47,429 bases of DNA from Bryobacterales bacterium (GCA_027452065.1 DAIDHC010000067.1:1-47429), one strand, 5' to 3'; positions 1 to 9,451 are shown, counted from the stretch's first letter. Made by a program: numbers and translations. The notes: generated from the sequence alone by a model not told the origin.

Positions 1-212
1 AGCAGACCAACTGGGGGCTATTGACCAACCGGGACAATCCCTATGACGGCGTCGCCGATCAGATCAAGGCCGGCGTGGACCAGTGGGGGTATCCGACCGG
101 AGGGGAGCAGGCCAACTATGGGGACTTTTTGACGGCGGTGAAGCGAGCGAACGGGATGACGCCCGACGCGACGGCAACGCGGCCGTGCGGTCCGAGGGAA
201 CAAGGAAAATGA
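1..212 (+). CDS. C-terminal fragment of an unrecognised protein
   Basis: The frame is open from base 3 to the TGA at 210-212, so this is the last ~69 residues of a protein that begins before the window. The visible tail is rich in Gly, Asn, Asp and aromatic residues (for example WGYPTGGEQANYGDF) and ends in a basic, Pro-containing stretch. The composition would fit an extracellular enzyme such as a glycoside hydrolase, but I cannot place it in a family. It lies ~50 bp upstream of the methyltransferase on the same strand, so the two could be co-transcribed. The fragment has no membrane segment. Confidence 0.5.
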   Translation, partial: QTNWGLLTNRDNPYDGVADQIKAGVDQWGYPTGGEQANYGDFLTAVKRANGMTPDATATRPCGPREQGK

Positions 213-264
213 GCTATGATGCCAATGCTTCGTGACAGCGTTCCCGGGGTAGGTGATAAGACAG

Positions 265-960
265 ATGTCGATTAGCTCGAAGTGTGTGAGGCAACTGAAA
301 ATCGGTTTGTTCCGAACGGGCTCCCTGCTGCCGTCGCGGGCCGTATATGGGCTGCAGACGATGCACAATTACGTCGAAACGGGCGCGTGGTGGAAGGCCA
401 ACGGCATGGCCGACGGGGAGCGAATCGAGACGCGGAACGATGCGTTTCGCCTGGCGGCGCGGGAGGTGGCGGGGAAGAAGGTGCTCTATCTGGAATTCGG
501 AGTATGGCGCGGAGCGAGCATGAAGTTCTGGTCGAAGCTGTTGACTCATCCGGAGGCGATGCTTCATGGTTTCGACAGCTTCGAGGGGCTGCCCGAGGAC
601 TGGAGTGCGGGATACGGGAAGGGATCCTTTTCGGTCGAGGGCGCGATCCCGGCAATCGACGACCCGAGGGTGCGGTTTTTCAAGGGATGGTTTGACGATA
701 CCTTGCCGCAGTACCGGCCGCCGGAACATGACGTTCTGTTCGTGAACTGCGACGCCGACCTGTACACTTCGACCAAGACGATCCTGACTCACGCGCGACC
801 GTGGCTGAAGGTGGGCGACTATCTGTACTTCGACGAATTTCACCATGCGCACGGGGAGCGAAACGCCTTTGAAGAGTTCGTGCAGACGACCGGCTACCGG
901 TTCGCGGTAGTGGGGTCGAGCCCGTGCAAAGACCAGATCTTATTCCGGCGGGAGGCATAA
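265..960 (+). CDS. TylF/CmcI-like class I SAM-dependent methyltransferase
   Basis: The 231-residue protein has a Rossmann-type SAM site, LYLEFGVWRGASM at about residues 76-88, which matches the E-F-G-V-x-x-G-x-S motif of the TylF/macrocin O-methyltransferase group. Further on are HGFDSFEGLPEDW, the acidic NCDADLYTST (a likely metal or catalytic strand) and YFDEF. In this family such enzymes methylate sugar or small-molecule hydroxyls; the substrate here is unknown. I chose ATG 265 because AGGTG at 251-255 is spaced 9 bases from it. An in-frame GTG at 253 would add four residues. It is convergent with the EPS operon, whose last stop lies 52 bp away, so a role in modifying the EPS is possible but unproven. 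Confidence 0.8.
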   Translation: MSISSKCVRQLKIGLFRTGSLLPSRAVYGLQTMHNYVETGAWWKANGMADGERIETRNDAFRLAAREVAGKKVLYLEFGVWRGASMKFWSKLLTHPEAMLHGFDSFEGLPEDWSAGYGKGSFSVEGAIPAIDDPRVRFFKGWFDDTLPQYRPPEHDVLFVNCDADLYTSTKTILTHARPWLKVGDYLYFDEFHHAHGERNAFEEFVQTTGYRFAVVGSSPCKDQILFRREA

Positions 961-1012
961 GGCCGGGAAATCCGGTTGATATTCAGTGCTGAAGCGGAGG
1001 ATTTTGAGAAAT

Positions 1013-1984
1013 TCAGGCTGATTTTGTGACCGCTTTCCCTTCGCGGATTCCCGTCAGCAGCGCACGCCATGGGCCGAGCGAGCGTCGCCTGATGCCCGCC
1101 CAGGAGGCCACGAGGGAGTAGCCGAAGAGCAGCCAGGCGTAGGCGAGGCGGTTGCGAATTCCGTGGCGCCAGTTCTTCCGGTAGAGAAACACCATCGCGC
1201 GCGAGCTGCGGCGGACCCAGTGATCGGCGAGACGGCCAGAGGGGCTTTGATAATGGCGGAGCCGGGCAGCCGGGGCAATGAGAAGGGTATGCCCGGCGAG
1301 TTGCTGGCAGAAATCGACATCCTCGCCGTCGGCGACGCCCTGGAGTGATTCGTCGAACTTCAATGTACGGATGGAATCGGCGCGGAAGCTCATCAGGCCT
1401 CCTCCGAGGCGCGTGACACGGACGGGGCGGCCGCCGGCGTGGCGGGCCCAGTTCCGGTAAACCGACTGGCGGTCGTCGTGGAAGGGGTGGCGCATGAAGG
1501 TTGCGGTCCAAATCCACTCTCCGAGGTACGGCTTGGGATAGTTGGTGATGATGCCGGAGATGCCAACTGCGTCGGGATGGGAGTCGTAGGCCGCCAGGAC
1601 TTCGGCGAGGAAATTGGATTCGAGAACGACGTCGTCGTCAAGGAAGAGCCAGATTTCGCCAGAAGCGAGGCGCATAGCCAGGTTGCGCGCCTCGGTGAGG
1701 CCGAGAAGATTCGGTGCATGGTGGTATCGGAGATGGACGCTGCCGCCGCCGGTGAGTCTGGCAAAAACGGCGAGCATTGAGGTCCGCGCCTCGTCAGAGG
1801 AGCTCTGGTCGATGATGATGAGCTCGGAAGGGAGGACTGTTTGTTGGAGAAGCGTCTCGACGGTTCGCTCGAGGTCCCGCATCCGATTTTTGGTCGGGAT
1901 CATGACGGACACAGACTTCATTCCGCGCCTCGGGAAGTGGGCGTAGGGGCGATCTTGCTCCAAATGGACGGTCTCATTTGCCAT
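1013..1984 (-). CDS. Family 2 glycosyltransferase (EPS operon, last gene)
   Basis: The 323-residue protein has a GT-A fold start SVSVMIPTKNR (~residues 24-34), the nucleotide-sugar acidic motif LFLDDDVVLE (~132-141) and a downstream GEDVDFCQQL acidic motif. This is a typical inverting GT2 that adds one sugar to the lipid-linked EPS repeat on the cytoplasmic face. ATG 1984 is chosen because GGAG lies about 9 bases upstream on the mRNA. The start overlaps the flippase stop by 11 bp, so translation is probably coupled. A later in-frame Met (residue 22) sits just before the GT-A fold and is an alternative start. Donor and acceptor cannot be read from the sequence. Confidence 0.85.
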   Translation of the reverse strand: MANETVHLEQDRPYAHFPRRGMKSVSVMIPTKNRMRDLERTVETLLQQTVLPSELIIIDQSSSDEARTSMLAVFARLTGGGSVHLRYHHAPNLLGLTEARNLAMRLASGEIWLFLDDDVVLESNFLAEVLAAYDSHPDAVGISGIITNYPKPYLGEWIWTATFMRHPFHDDRQSVYRNWARHAGGRPVRVTRLGGGLMSFRADSIRTLKFDESLQGVADGEDVDFCQQLAGHTLLIAPAARLRHYQSPSGRLADHWVRRSSRAMVFLYRKNWRHGIRNRLAYAWLLFGYSLVASWAGIRRRSLGPWRALLTGIREGKAVTKSA

Positions 1985-3575
1985 GAAATATTACTCCTTC
2001 CCCGATCTCAACGGGATTTGGGATTGGTTCGGGATCGACGGCTGCGGAGCGGCGTAGGAACCAGGTTTTGGCATTGCGTGAAGGGAGAAACTGCTTCAGA
2101 ATGGCTGCGGCATCCTGGCGGCTGTACCCTGCCAGGGCGAAGAAGGCGGCGATGCCAGCCAAGGCGAGCACGAGGTCGAGGCCTAGAGTGGCATTCGGAC
2201 GATAGAGAACGATGGCGGTGGTGGAAATGACGCAAACCGCGAGGCTGCCGTATTCGCGGCCGACACCGCCGCGGATGCCCGTGATGCGTTGGGCGATGAG
2301 CCACAGGGCGCCGTTGGAGGCGAGGGCGCCGGCGCCCGTAGCGATGACGGCGCCGAGCAGACCGAAGGAACGCCAGAGCGGGACGAAAAGGGCGGCAAAA
2401 ACGGCGATTTGCACGAGGCCGATCCAACTAGCGACACGCTGGCGGCCGACGGCGGCCAGCAGGGTTCCGCCGGTAGTAAGCGGGCTATATAGAGCCCAAA
2501 AACAGGTACCGACGGCGATCAGGGAGCCGACAGCGGAATACCGGGGGCCGAGGAAGACGCCCATCTGGCCGGCGAGACAGACGATGAGGATCGCGGCGGC
2601 GGCTTCGGCGGCGAGAGCGACGCGAAGGTGCATACGGAGCGTGTCGTGGGCGGCGGCGCGATTGCCGGCGGAGACGAGATTGGAAATGGAAGGAAACAGA
2701 GAATCGAGGAGGAGGAGATTGATCTGGCCGATGACGCCGGCGATGGTGACGACCATGACGTACTGGCCGAGGCGCTCGACACCGGCCCAGTTGAGGATGA
2801 GGATGTAATCCAGGCGCGTCATGAGGAAACTGGTCATGGAGACCTGCTGGGTGGCGGAGGCGTAGCGCCAGAAACCGGCGGGGAGGAAAAAACGGAAGGC
2901 ATGGCGGAGGTCACCGGCGTGGAGGCGGAGCAACCGGACGAGGCCGAAGGCGGCGAGCAGCAAGGTGCAGAGAAAATAGACGAGCCAGATGAGGAGTGAG
3001 TAGTGTCCGCTAAGAAAGGAGCGGGCGAAGAAAGCGAGGAGGGTGTAGGTGAGCGCGGTGAGGATGGTAATGGAGCGATTGAGAGCCTGGACCCATTTGA
3101 GCTCGAGCATCCCTTTCAGGGAAGCGACGATCAGGGCGAAGGAGATTTGAATTGGAGCCAGAAGGATCAGCCAGAGATCGAAGCCGGCACGGTTCTGGTG
3201 CCCGACCAGATCCTGGATGAGCGGAGGAAAGAGAGTGGCCGCGACGAGCCAGACGAGGCAACTGGCAACAGTGATGGCGAGATAGGTGAAGGCGAAGCGG
3301 AGGCGCTCGACGCCGCGGCAGGCCGGAATGTAATGGATGACGACGGTTTCGCCGCCGAAGAAAAGGAAAGAGCCGACGAAGGAGACGTAAACGCTGAGCG
3401 TTCCGTAGGTACCGAGGACGGCTGGGCTGATGCGGCCGAGCACGAGAGTGGTGAGGGCGCTGAACGGCATGGCGAGAGCAGCGAGCCAGACGGTCCAGCG
3501 CATCCCGGACAGAAGGCGCCCGCGGTGTTCGGCGGGCAACTGTGGCAGTCCGAAAATGCCGCCTTGTGGAGTCAT
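1974..3575 (-). CDS. Wzx-like polysaccharide flippase (MOP superfamily)
   Basis: The 533-residue, very hydrophobic protein has about 12-14 predicted membrane segments, beginning near residue 28 (MRWTVWLAALAMPFSALTTL). Length, topology and context match the oligosaccharide flippases (Wzx/RfbX, MOP superfamily) that move undecaprenyl-linked repeat units to the periplasmic side. The last ~35 residues are polar and Pro-containing, forming a cytoplasmic tail. The ATG overlaps the acyltransferase stop as ATGA (3572-3575), and its own end overlaps the GT2 start, placing it in the middle of a coupled string. There is no decisive sequence motif, so the call rests on topology, size and position. Confidence 0.8.
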   Translation of the reverse strand: MTPQGGIFGLPQLPAEHRGRLLSGMRWTVWLAALAMPFSALTTLVLGRISPAVLGTYGTLSVYVSFVGSFLFFGGETVVIHYIPACRGVERLRFAFTYLAITVASCLVWLVAATLFPPLIQDLVGHQNRAGFDLWLILLAPIQISFALIVASLKGMLELKWVQALNRSITILTALTYTLLAFFARSFLSGHYSLLIWLVYFLCTLLLAAFGLVRLLRLHAGDLRHAFRFFLPAGFWRYASATQQVSMTSFLMTRLDYILILNWAGVERLGQYVMVVTIAGVIGQINLLLLDSLFPSISNLVSAGNRAAAHDTLRMHLRVALAAEAAAAILIVCLAGQMGVFLGPRYSAVGSLIAVGTCFWALYSPLTTGGTLLAAVGRQRVASWIGLVQIAVFAALFVPLWRSFGLLGAVIATGAGALASNGALWLIAQRITGIRGGVGREYGSLAVCVISTTAIVLYRPNATLGLDLVLALAGIAAFFALAGYSRQDAAAILKQFLPSRNAKTWFLRRSAAVDPEPIPNPVEIGEGVIFHGK

Positions 3576-4900
3576 TCCTGAGAGAGCCTCCGTTGAGATC
3601 CGGCGTCGCAGGCGCAGCCGGGGGCCAAATTGAGATCGGGGACCGCACGGACCGGCGCCGGGGCGAGTGCGGGCAGGGCAGGTTCGAGACTTCGAACGGG
3701 GGCATCGAGGCGGGAGAGGCCGGGGACGGGCGGCCGGGAGCGAGCGGGTTGGGGAAACGAGAGAGGCTTCTCGACAATGAGAAAGAGCACGGACGAGGCG
3801 AGGAAGGTGAAGAGGAAGACGGCCGGGAGAAGGAGGGCCCAGTAGACGAGAGAAGAGAGGACAACAGCGGGCCAGAGCGCGAGGAGCGCGGCCTGGAAGA
3901 TGTGCATGGCGGCGCCGTGGATGAGGTAGTAGGAGTAGCTAATATTGCCGAGGGCGCGGAGGGGGGCGGAATCGAGGAAAGCGCGCAGCCAGCCGTCGAA
4001 GCGAATGCCGTGAAGAGCGACGGGGAATGTAACCAGGGCGAGGAGGACGACGCGGATGAGAGGCAGCCACGGCGCGGCCCAGGCGTTGGGGCCAGTGGGG
4101 AACTGGTGGAGGATGATGATCCCGGTGGGAATGAGAGCGAGAAGGAAGGCGAGGGAGGAGGCAAGCTCGCAGCGGAGACTCAGACGGGAATCCCAGGCGC
4201 CGCTCGATGCGGTTTCCCAGAGCAGCGCTCCCACGGCAAACATGAGAAAGCGCGGATGGGAGAAGATACCGAGCGGGGCAAGCGCGGCTTCGACGATGAG
4301 GAGGCCGGAAAGCAGGAGTATACGACGCGAGCGGTCCCGTTGGCGGAGGCGTAGGATTGCGATGGCGAGAGGAGCGACGAAGTAAAAGGCGGCCTCGTAG
4401 CTAAGCGACCAGGCGACCGGGATGAGGGGTGGGATGGGAAAGACACCGGGCAGGAAGACGAGATTGGAGAGCAAGTAGGTGAGCGTGAGGGGTTGCTTGA
4501 GGGGCGTCCGCAGCGGGGACAAGAAGGCGAACGACATAGCGACGTACAGCAGGAAGACGCAAAGGAATGTGGGATAGAGGCGGCGGGCGCGGCGGAGCCA
4601 GAAGCGCCGGATGGAGCCGGGGCGGGTCAGGAGAATGCCGTAGATCAGATAGCCGCTCAGCACGAAGAAGATGTCGACGCCGGCGTTGCCGGCTCCGCCC
4701 CAGAACGTGGAGATGCGGCGGCTAAGGTCCGGGCCGGAGAGGAAGGAGGAGAACAGGGAGTCGTAATGGACGAGGAAGACCAGGAAAACGGCGACCGCGC
4801 GGAGACCGTCGAGGGACGGAATGCGGGCAGCGGAGCCGGGCGTATCGAGCGAGAGGCCGATGCGTGCGGGCAAGGACTGTAAGAGGCGCGGCATATTCAT
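3572..4900 (-). CDS. Membrane acyltransferase, acyltransferase-3 (OafA/YrhL) family
   Basis: The 442-residue membrane protein has the hallmark start of the family, SLDGLRAVAVFLVFLVHYDS (~residues 28-47), containing the catalytic-region His. It is followed by GNAGVDIFFVLSGYLI (~71-86) and about ten membrane helices. Members acetylate or acylate sugars of O-antigen or exopolysaccharide using a cytoplasmic acyl donor. The C-terminal ~60 residues are Pro/Arg-rich and probably cytoplasmic. Start ATG 4900 overlaps the ligase stop as ATGA, and a second Met two codons later is an alternative. It probably decorates the EPS repeat; the acyl group and position are unknown. Confidence 0.88.
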   Translation of the reverse strand: MNMPRLLQSLPARIGLSLDTPGSAARIPSLDGLRAVAVFLVFLVHYDSLFSSFLSGPDLSRRISTFWGGAGNAGVDIFFVLSGYLIYGILLTRPGSIRRFWLRRARRLYPTFLCVFLLYVAMSFAFLSPLRTPLKQPLTLTYLLSNLVFLPGVFPIPPLIPVAWSLSYEAAFYFVAPLAIAILRLRQRDRSRRILLLSGLLIVEAALAPLGIFSHPRFLMFAVGALLWETASSGAWDSRLSLRCELASSLAFLLALIPTGIIILHQFPTGPNAWAAPWLPLIRVVLLALVTFPVALHGIRFDGWLRAFLDSAPLRALGNISYSYYLIHGAAMHIFQAALLALWPAVVLSSLVYWALLLPAVFLFTFLASSVLFLIVEKPLSFPQPARSRPPVPGLSRLDAPVRSLEPALPALAPAPVRAVPDLNLAPGCACDAGSQRRLSQE

Positions 4901-6138
4901 GCGGAGGTCGACACCAGGGTGGGATGTGGGCGGTCCGGAGGGGCCGACTGAGGACCCTGCGATCGCCGGGAGCGGGCATTGGCGGCCCGAATGACGGGCG
5001 GGATGAACATGGAGCCGAAGATTGCGAGCCAGAAATTCTTTTGATACTCAGCGGTGAGGAACATGCTGCCGACGAGCAGGCCGAGCAGGGCCACCTCGTG
5101 GCTGAAGACGGCGTAATAGAAGAAGGGCTGGCCGTCCCGCAGGGTCTGGCGGCGGAGGCGGTCCAGAGTCCGGAAGGAATAGAAGACGATGCCGCCGAAG
5201 ATGAGGAGTGCGGGGAGCCCGAGCTCAGCCGAGATCTCGAGGTAGGTATTGTGGGCCAGACTTACGACGTTGCCACCCTTTTCGTAGGCCTCGACGCTGG
5301 ACTTGAACTGGCCGAGACCGATGCCGAGGATGGGATTGGATTCGATCATGCGGAGGCCGGCCCTCCAGACTTCGGTTCGGCTGTCTTTGCCGATGTTGTC
5401 GCCGTAGTCGGGATGGAGGAGGCGGTTGACCGGGGAGTCGGGAAGGACGAGGAGGAGCGGAATGGCGATGGCTCCCATGACGGCGAAGGCGCGGACGGGG
5501 CGGCGCGATTTCAAGACGAGGAAAAAGATTTCGGCGCAGAGGCCGAGGAAACCGCCGCGGGAGCCGGAGATGGTGATGCCGAGCAGAAGGATGACGAGAG
5601 CGAGGGCGAAGGCGGCGCGCTCGATGCGGTTTGTGGCGGCGTTCATGAAGCAGTAGGCGAGAGGAACGGCGGTGAGAGTGCAGAGAGCGTAGTAGTTGGC
5701 GTCACCGACCGCGCCGTCGGGACGGTAGATGTGCAGTACGAAACGCTGAGAGAGGACGTAGTAAGTGGACCAGACCTGGGCGAAGACGGCGCACTGGATG
5801 ACGCGTTTGAGGCGCTGCGGGGTATCGATAGTGATAACGCAGACGAAGTAGAGCATGAGACAGGACGCGTAGATGGTGACGGCCTGCTGGGGGAACTGCC
5901 CGGAGGGGATAAGGGCGATGGCGGAGGCGGAGACGATGCAAAAGAAGAGGAGAAAGAGGCGGGACTGCGCGGTCGCCAGGAGAGCGACGCGGCCGGGGCG
6001 GCGGGCCCAGTGCACGAGGGCGTAAAGGACGCAGAGACATCCGAGATACTTGAAGGGCGTCAATGGTCCATACTGCTCCCCGAAGATGTGGTGGTCACCG
6101 AGGGGCAGGATGGAGATGAGGAAGTAGACGAAGATCAT
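4897..6138 (-). CDS. O-antigen ligase/polymerase family membrane protein (Wzy/WaaL-like)
   Basis: The 413-residue protein has ~10-12 membrane segments and one large periplasmic loop, with the Wzy_C signature RTEVWRAGLRMIESNPILG-GLGQF, then a conserved AHNTYLEISAELG stretch (~residues 270-320). The HN(T/S)YL motif is typical of this family. In a Wzx/Wzy-dependent EPS operon it most likely polymerises flipped repeat units in the periplasm, with Wzz controlling chain length. A ligase role is the alternative, but no lipid-A core genes are present. The start codon is ATG 6138, 7 bp after the upstream GT2 stop. Confidence 0.85.
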   Translation of the reverse strand: MIFVYFLISILPLGDHHIFGEQYGPLTPFKYLGCLCVLYALVHWARRPGRVALLATAQSRLFLLFFCIVSASAIALIPSGQFPQQAVTIYASCLMLYFVCVITIDTPQRLKRVIQCAVFAQVWSTYYVLSQRFVLHIYRPDGAVGDANYYALCTLTAVPLAYCFMNAATNRIERAAFALALVILLLGITISGSRGGFLGLCAEIFFLVLKSRRPVRAFAVMGAIAIPLLLVLPDSPVNRLLHPDYGDNIGKDSRTEVWRAGLRMIESNPILGIGLGQFKSSVEAYEKGGNVVSLAHNTYLEISAELGLPALLIFGGIVFYSFRTLDRLRRQTLRDGQPFFYYAVFSHEVALLGLLVGSMFLTAEYQKNFWLAIFGSMFIPPVIRAANARSRRSQGPQSAPPDRPHPTLVSTSA

Positions 6139-6145
6139 GGGGGGC

Positions 6146-7102
6146 TCAGATCTGGACGGCTTCCCGGTGGCGGCGCAGGCGGGCGATGAGGTTGGGGCGC
6201 CAGCGCTCCATGTCCTTGAGCAGGGCGACGGTGGGCGGGGCGATGGGAGTGCGGTCGCGGTGGATGGCGCGGAGGCCGTTGACGCCGGCGCGCAGGCCGC
6301 GGAAGAAGGCGCCGAGGCGGCGGGCGCGGAGGGAGTGGAGGAGCATCATGGCGAGCTTGGGGGCGAGGAACGACGCTCCGTCCCATAGGCGGTAGTCTTT
6401 ATAGGCGATCCAGATGTAGTTGCGCGTGTAGAAGTAGAACGGACGGTCGGAGGTGCGGGTTTCGCCGGACATGAGATGGACCACGTTGACTTCGGGGCAA
6501 TAGAGGATGCGGAATCCGCGGTCGAGGACGCGGAGGGAGAGGTCGTGGCCCTCGCAGCCGATGAAAAGGGGCTCGTAGTAGACGCCGGAGCTGTCGAAGA
6601 CTTCTTTGCGGAAGGCGCAGCCGCCCTCGACGAAGTAAAAAGTTTCGAAGGCGAGGTGGCCGAACTGTTCTGCGTCCCGGGCATGGCACCATTCGCGGAT
6701 GCGGAGGCGTCCGGAGGGATCGACCATGCGGAAGGCGAGGACGTGGAAGCCGGGATTGGCCTGGAACTGTGCGACGACCGTATCGATCTCTGAGGGGGAG
6801 GCGAACAGGACGTCATTATCGAGGATGACAACAATGGCGCCGCGGGCGGCCTGGATGCCGGCGTTGCGGCCGCCGCAGGGGCCGGCGCTGTTGTCGTGGT
6901 GGATGAGGCGGATGCCGGGGCCGCGGCTGTCGAGGATGGGAGCGATGGGAGTGGTGGAATTGTTATCGACGACGATGATTTCACGGTTGGGGTAAGACTG
7001 GCGGAGGACCGAGTCGAGGGACTGGGCGAGCGCGTCGGGGCGGTTATAGGTGACGATGACGACCGAGACGAGGGGCTGTTGGGAGAGGGGAGAGATGGTC
7101 AT
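6146..7102 (-). CDS. Family 2 glycosyltransferase
   Basis: The 318-residue GT-A protein has VSVVIVTYNRPDAL (~11-24) for the nucleotide-binding strand, VVILDNDVLF as the metal/donor acidic motif (~90-100) and CEGHDLSLRVLDRG (~183-196), an ED-type motif. There is no membrane span, so it should act at the cytoplasmic face. ATG 7102 overlaps the stop of the GT4-nucleotidyltransferase gene as ATGA. It is most like rhamnosyltransferase-type GT2 proteins, but the sugar cannot be assigned. Confidence 0.87.
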   Translation of the reverse strand: MTISPLSQQPLVSVVIVTYNRPDALAQSLDSVLRQSYPNREIIVVDNNSTTPIAPILDSRGPGIRLIHHDNSAGPCGGRNAGIQAARGAIVVILDNDVLFASPSEIDTVVAQFQANPGFHVLAFRMVDPSGRLRIREWCHARDAEQFGHLAFETFYFVEGGCAFRKEVFDSSGVYYEPLFIGCEGHDLSLRVLDRGFRILYCPEVNVVHLMSGETRTSDRPFYFYTRNYIWIAYKDYRLWDGASFLAPKLAMMLLHSLRARRLGAFFRGLRAGVNGLRAIHRDRTPIAPPTVALLKDMERWRPNLIARLRRHREAVQI

Positions 7103-9450
7103 ACGCGGCTGTCCACCATGAATTCGTTGTAGTGCCAGAGGACGGCGTCGGCGGCGTCGCGCCAGGGATTGGCGGAGGCGGCGGACTTGAGGCGGGCGAG
7201 GGGAAGGATGCGGGCAACGTCGCGGCCGACCGGCAAGGAGTCGGGGCCGGCGGCGGCAAAGAGTTTGGCAGCGGCGAGATAGACCCAGTAACGCGGAGAG
7301 CCGGAGCGTTTTTCATACCAGCGAGGCCAGTTGGACGCAGCATTGGTCCAGCCGCCGCGAAGAAAAAGACGGGCCCAGCCGCGGAGACGGGAGGAGAGAG
7401 GTTGGGCGGAGGCCCAGCGATTCCAGAGCTCATAGAGCGGGCTTTCGGGGGAGGAAGAAGTGAGGTGGGCGAGCTCCCAGAGCCAGAGCTGGAGAGCGCG
7501 GCGGGCGATGCGGCGGGCCAGGCTGACGGGCATATGAAATGCTGCGCCGCCGTCGAGCTTGGCGGAGGTGCAGAGGGAGAGATCGAGAGAGAAGGAGGCG
7601 AGATCGAAGGGCCAGGAGCGATCGGGACTGACGGCGGCGAGGTTGCGGAGCGCGGCTTCGCGGGCGCGGTAGGAAGGGCGGTAGGAGCCGGCGAACAGGA
7701 GCAGCGAGGTGGCAGTATCGAGGCAGAGCTTGATCATGCAGTAGCGGGTGGCGGGGGAAAGCGGAGTGGAAGCGGCGGAGGCTTCTGCGAGACCGGGGAG
7801 GCTTTCGATCATGCGGTTGCTGAGCATGCGCCAGCCGTCTTCGAGGGGGATGCCGGAGGCGGGAAGGACGGGGAGACGGAGGAGGTCGGAGGCATCGCCC
7901 CAGATGACGCGGCCCCAGGTGCGCAGCTCATGACGAAAGATGTGAGGCTCCATGCGCAGGAGATGGCGGAGGCGCATGAGACCGAGTCCAACGTGGCAGG
8001 AGATGCCGTCGCGGAGGAGGGCTTCGTGGATGGCGCGCTCGGTGCGGACGATGACATCGCGGGCGGGCAGGGATCCGGAATCGTGAAAGACGAGGAGGAA
8101 CTCGGCGTCGCCGGAGATGTCCCAGCCGGCGCTGGACTGGCAGATGGTAGCTTCACCGCGGGCGAGGCTGCCGGTGAGGATGACCGAGCGCAGGCCGGGG
8201 CTTAAGACAGCCGAGCAGTGGGCGGCAGTGCGAAGGCGGATGGTTTCGGTAATGGCGGACTCATGGGAGCCTGAGGACAGATCGGGATCTGAGGCAGACG
8301 AAGCGGGAGGAGAGGGCAGCGGGAGGCCGAGGCATTGGCGGTAGAGATCCTCGGTTTGCCGGAGCTGGCGATCGGCGCTGAAGTGAAGTTCGACGCGGCG
8401 GCGGCCCTGACGGGCGAGGCGGCCGCGGAGAGCGTCATCGCCGAGCAGGCGGAGGATAGCGCCGGCCAGGGCGGGGCTGTCACCGGGAGGGACGGTGAGG
8501 CCAGTCTGTTGATGAACGACGACCTCGGAGGTGCCATCGACGGCGGTGCCGACGAAGGCGCGGCCGGCGGCGAGTGCTTCGACGGCAACCAGGGGCAGGC
8601 CTTCGTACCAGGAGGGAAGGACGACGACGTCGGCGAGAGCGAGCCAGTCCGGGGCGTTGCGCTGATAGCCGACGAAGCGAACCGAATCGGCGATGCCGAG
8701 TCGGCGGGCCTGTTGTTCCAGGCTAGGCCTGAGAGCACCGTCGCCGACGCAAACAAGCATTGCGGACGGGAAGCCGGCGAGGACAGTGGGGAGGGCATCG
8801 AGCAGGACGCAGTGTCCTTTCTGTGGTTCGAGGCGGGCGACGGTGACCAGGATGGGACGGTCGGGGGAGAGATCGAGTTGAGCCAGGAGCGCGTCAGGCT
8901 TGGGGCGGAGGGGATCGAAGGAGCTGAGGTCGCACCCGTTCGGAATGGCGACGACTTTGCGTGCGGGGAGTCGCTTGCGGGTGGTGAGGTAGGACGCGGT
9001 GGCGTCGGAGACGGCGAGGTGGGCGTTGACGAAGCGGCTGATCTGGCGGTCGACGAAGAAGCCGGATTTGATCCAGCCTTTGCGCCAGCCTTCGGTGCCG
9101 TGGCAGGTTTCGACGACGGCGGGGACGCCGGCGAGGCGGCCGACGGGGGCGCCGTAGAGAGTGCTCTGGAACATGTGGCAGTGGAGGATGTCGATTTGGT
9201 GGGAGCGGAGGAAGGCGGAGAGGGCGCGGGCGGCTCGGAAATGGGAGGGGTGGTCGAGGGTGACAGGGAGGGTGGGGACGTCGGAGGGGATGTCGGAGCC
9301 GAATTGATCCAACAACTCGGGCGGGCAGGCGAGGAAGGGGCGGAAGGCGCGGCGGTCGAGGCCGCGGAGGAGGGTAAGCATGTGCTCCTCGACACCGGCG
9401 CGCACGTTGGTGTTGGTGAACAGGAGAACGGAGATGGGCCGGTGCGGCAC
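7099..9450 (-). CDS. GT4 glycosyltransferase fused to a Pol-beta-type nucleotidyltransferase domain
   Basis: The 783-residue, two-part protein starts with a GT-B glycosyltransferase of family 4 (~residues 1-375). It has the glycine-rich entry VLLFTNTNVRAGVEEHML, the E-x7-E signature in WYEGLPLVAVEALAAGR and a C-terminal GTSEVVVHQQTGL donor loop. After a ~30-residue Pro/Ser linker comes a nucleotidyltransferase domain with GSLARGEA at ~427 and ISGDAEFLLVF, matching the hG-S...D-x-E metal pattern. A long helical region runs to residue 783. The open frame extends ~105 codons further upstream, but that part is antisense-like and overlaps the phosphatase gene. GTG 9450 lies one base after the upstream TAA, with GGAGG 12 bases ahead. 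The substrate of the second domain is unknown. Confidence 0.82.
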   Translation of the reverse strand: MPHRPISVLLFTNTNVRAGVEEHMLTLLRGLDRRAFRPFLACPPELLDQFGSDIPSDVPTLPVTLDHPSHFRAARALSAFLRSHQIDILHCHMFQSTLYGAPVGRLAGVPAVVETCHGTEGWRKGWIKSGFFVDRQISRFVNAHLAVSDATASYLTTRKRLPARKVVAIPNGCDLSSFDPLRPKPDALLAQLDLSPDRPILVTVARLEPQKGHCVLLDALPTVLAGFPSAMLVCVGDGALRPSLEQQARRLGIADSVRFVGYQRNAPDWLALADVVVLPSWYEGLPLVAVEALAAGRAFVGTAVDGTSEVVVHQQTGLTVPPGDSPALAGAILRLLGDDALRGRLARQGRRRVELHFSADRQLRQTEDLYRQCLGLPLPSPPASSASDPDLSSGSHESAITETIRLRTAAHCSAVLSPGLRSVILTGSLARGEATICQSSAGWDISGDAEFLLVFHDSGSLPARDVIVRTERAIHEALLRDGISCHVGLGLMRLRHLLRMEPHIFRHELRTWGRVIWGDASDLLRLPVLPASGIPLEDGWRMLSNRMIESLPGLAEASAASTPLSPATRYCMIKLCLDTATSLLLFAGSYRPSYRAREAALRNLAAVSPDRSWPFDLASFSLDLSLCTSAKLDGGAAFHMPVSLARRIARRALQLWLWELAHLTSSSPESPLYELWNRWASAQPLSSRLRGWARLFLRGGWTNAASNWPRWYEKRSGSPRYWVYLAAAKLFAAAGPDSLPVGRDVARILPLARLKSAASANPWRDAADAVLWHYNEFMVDSRV

Positions 9451-9451
9451 T

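Noticed and set aside
4864-6189. 441-codon open frame on the + strand opposite the O-antigen ligase gene
   Set aside because: It is a shadow of a membrane protein gene; the residues are low-complexity and acidic, with no motif.
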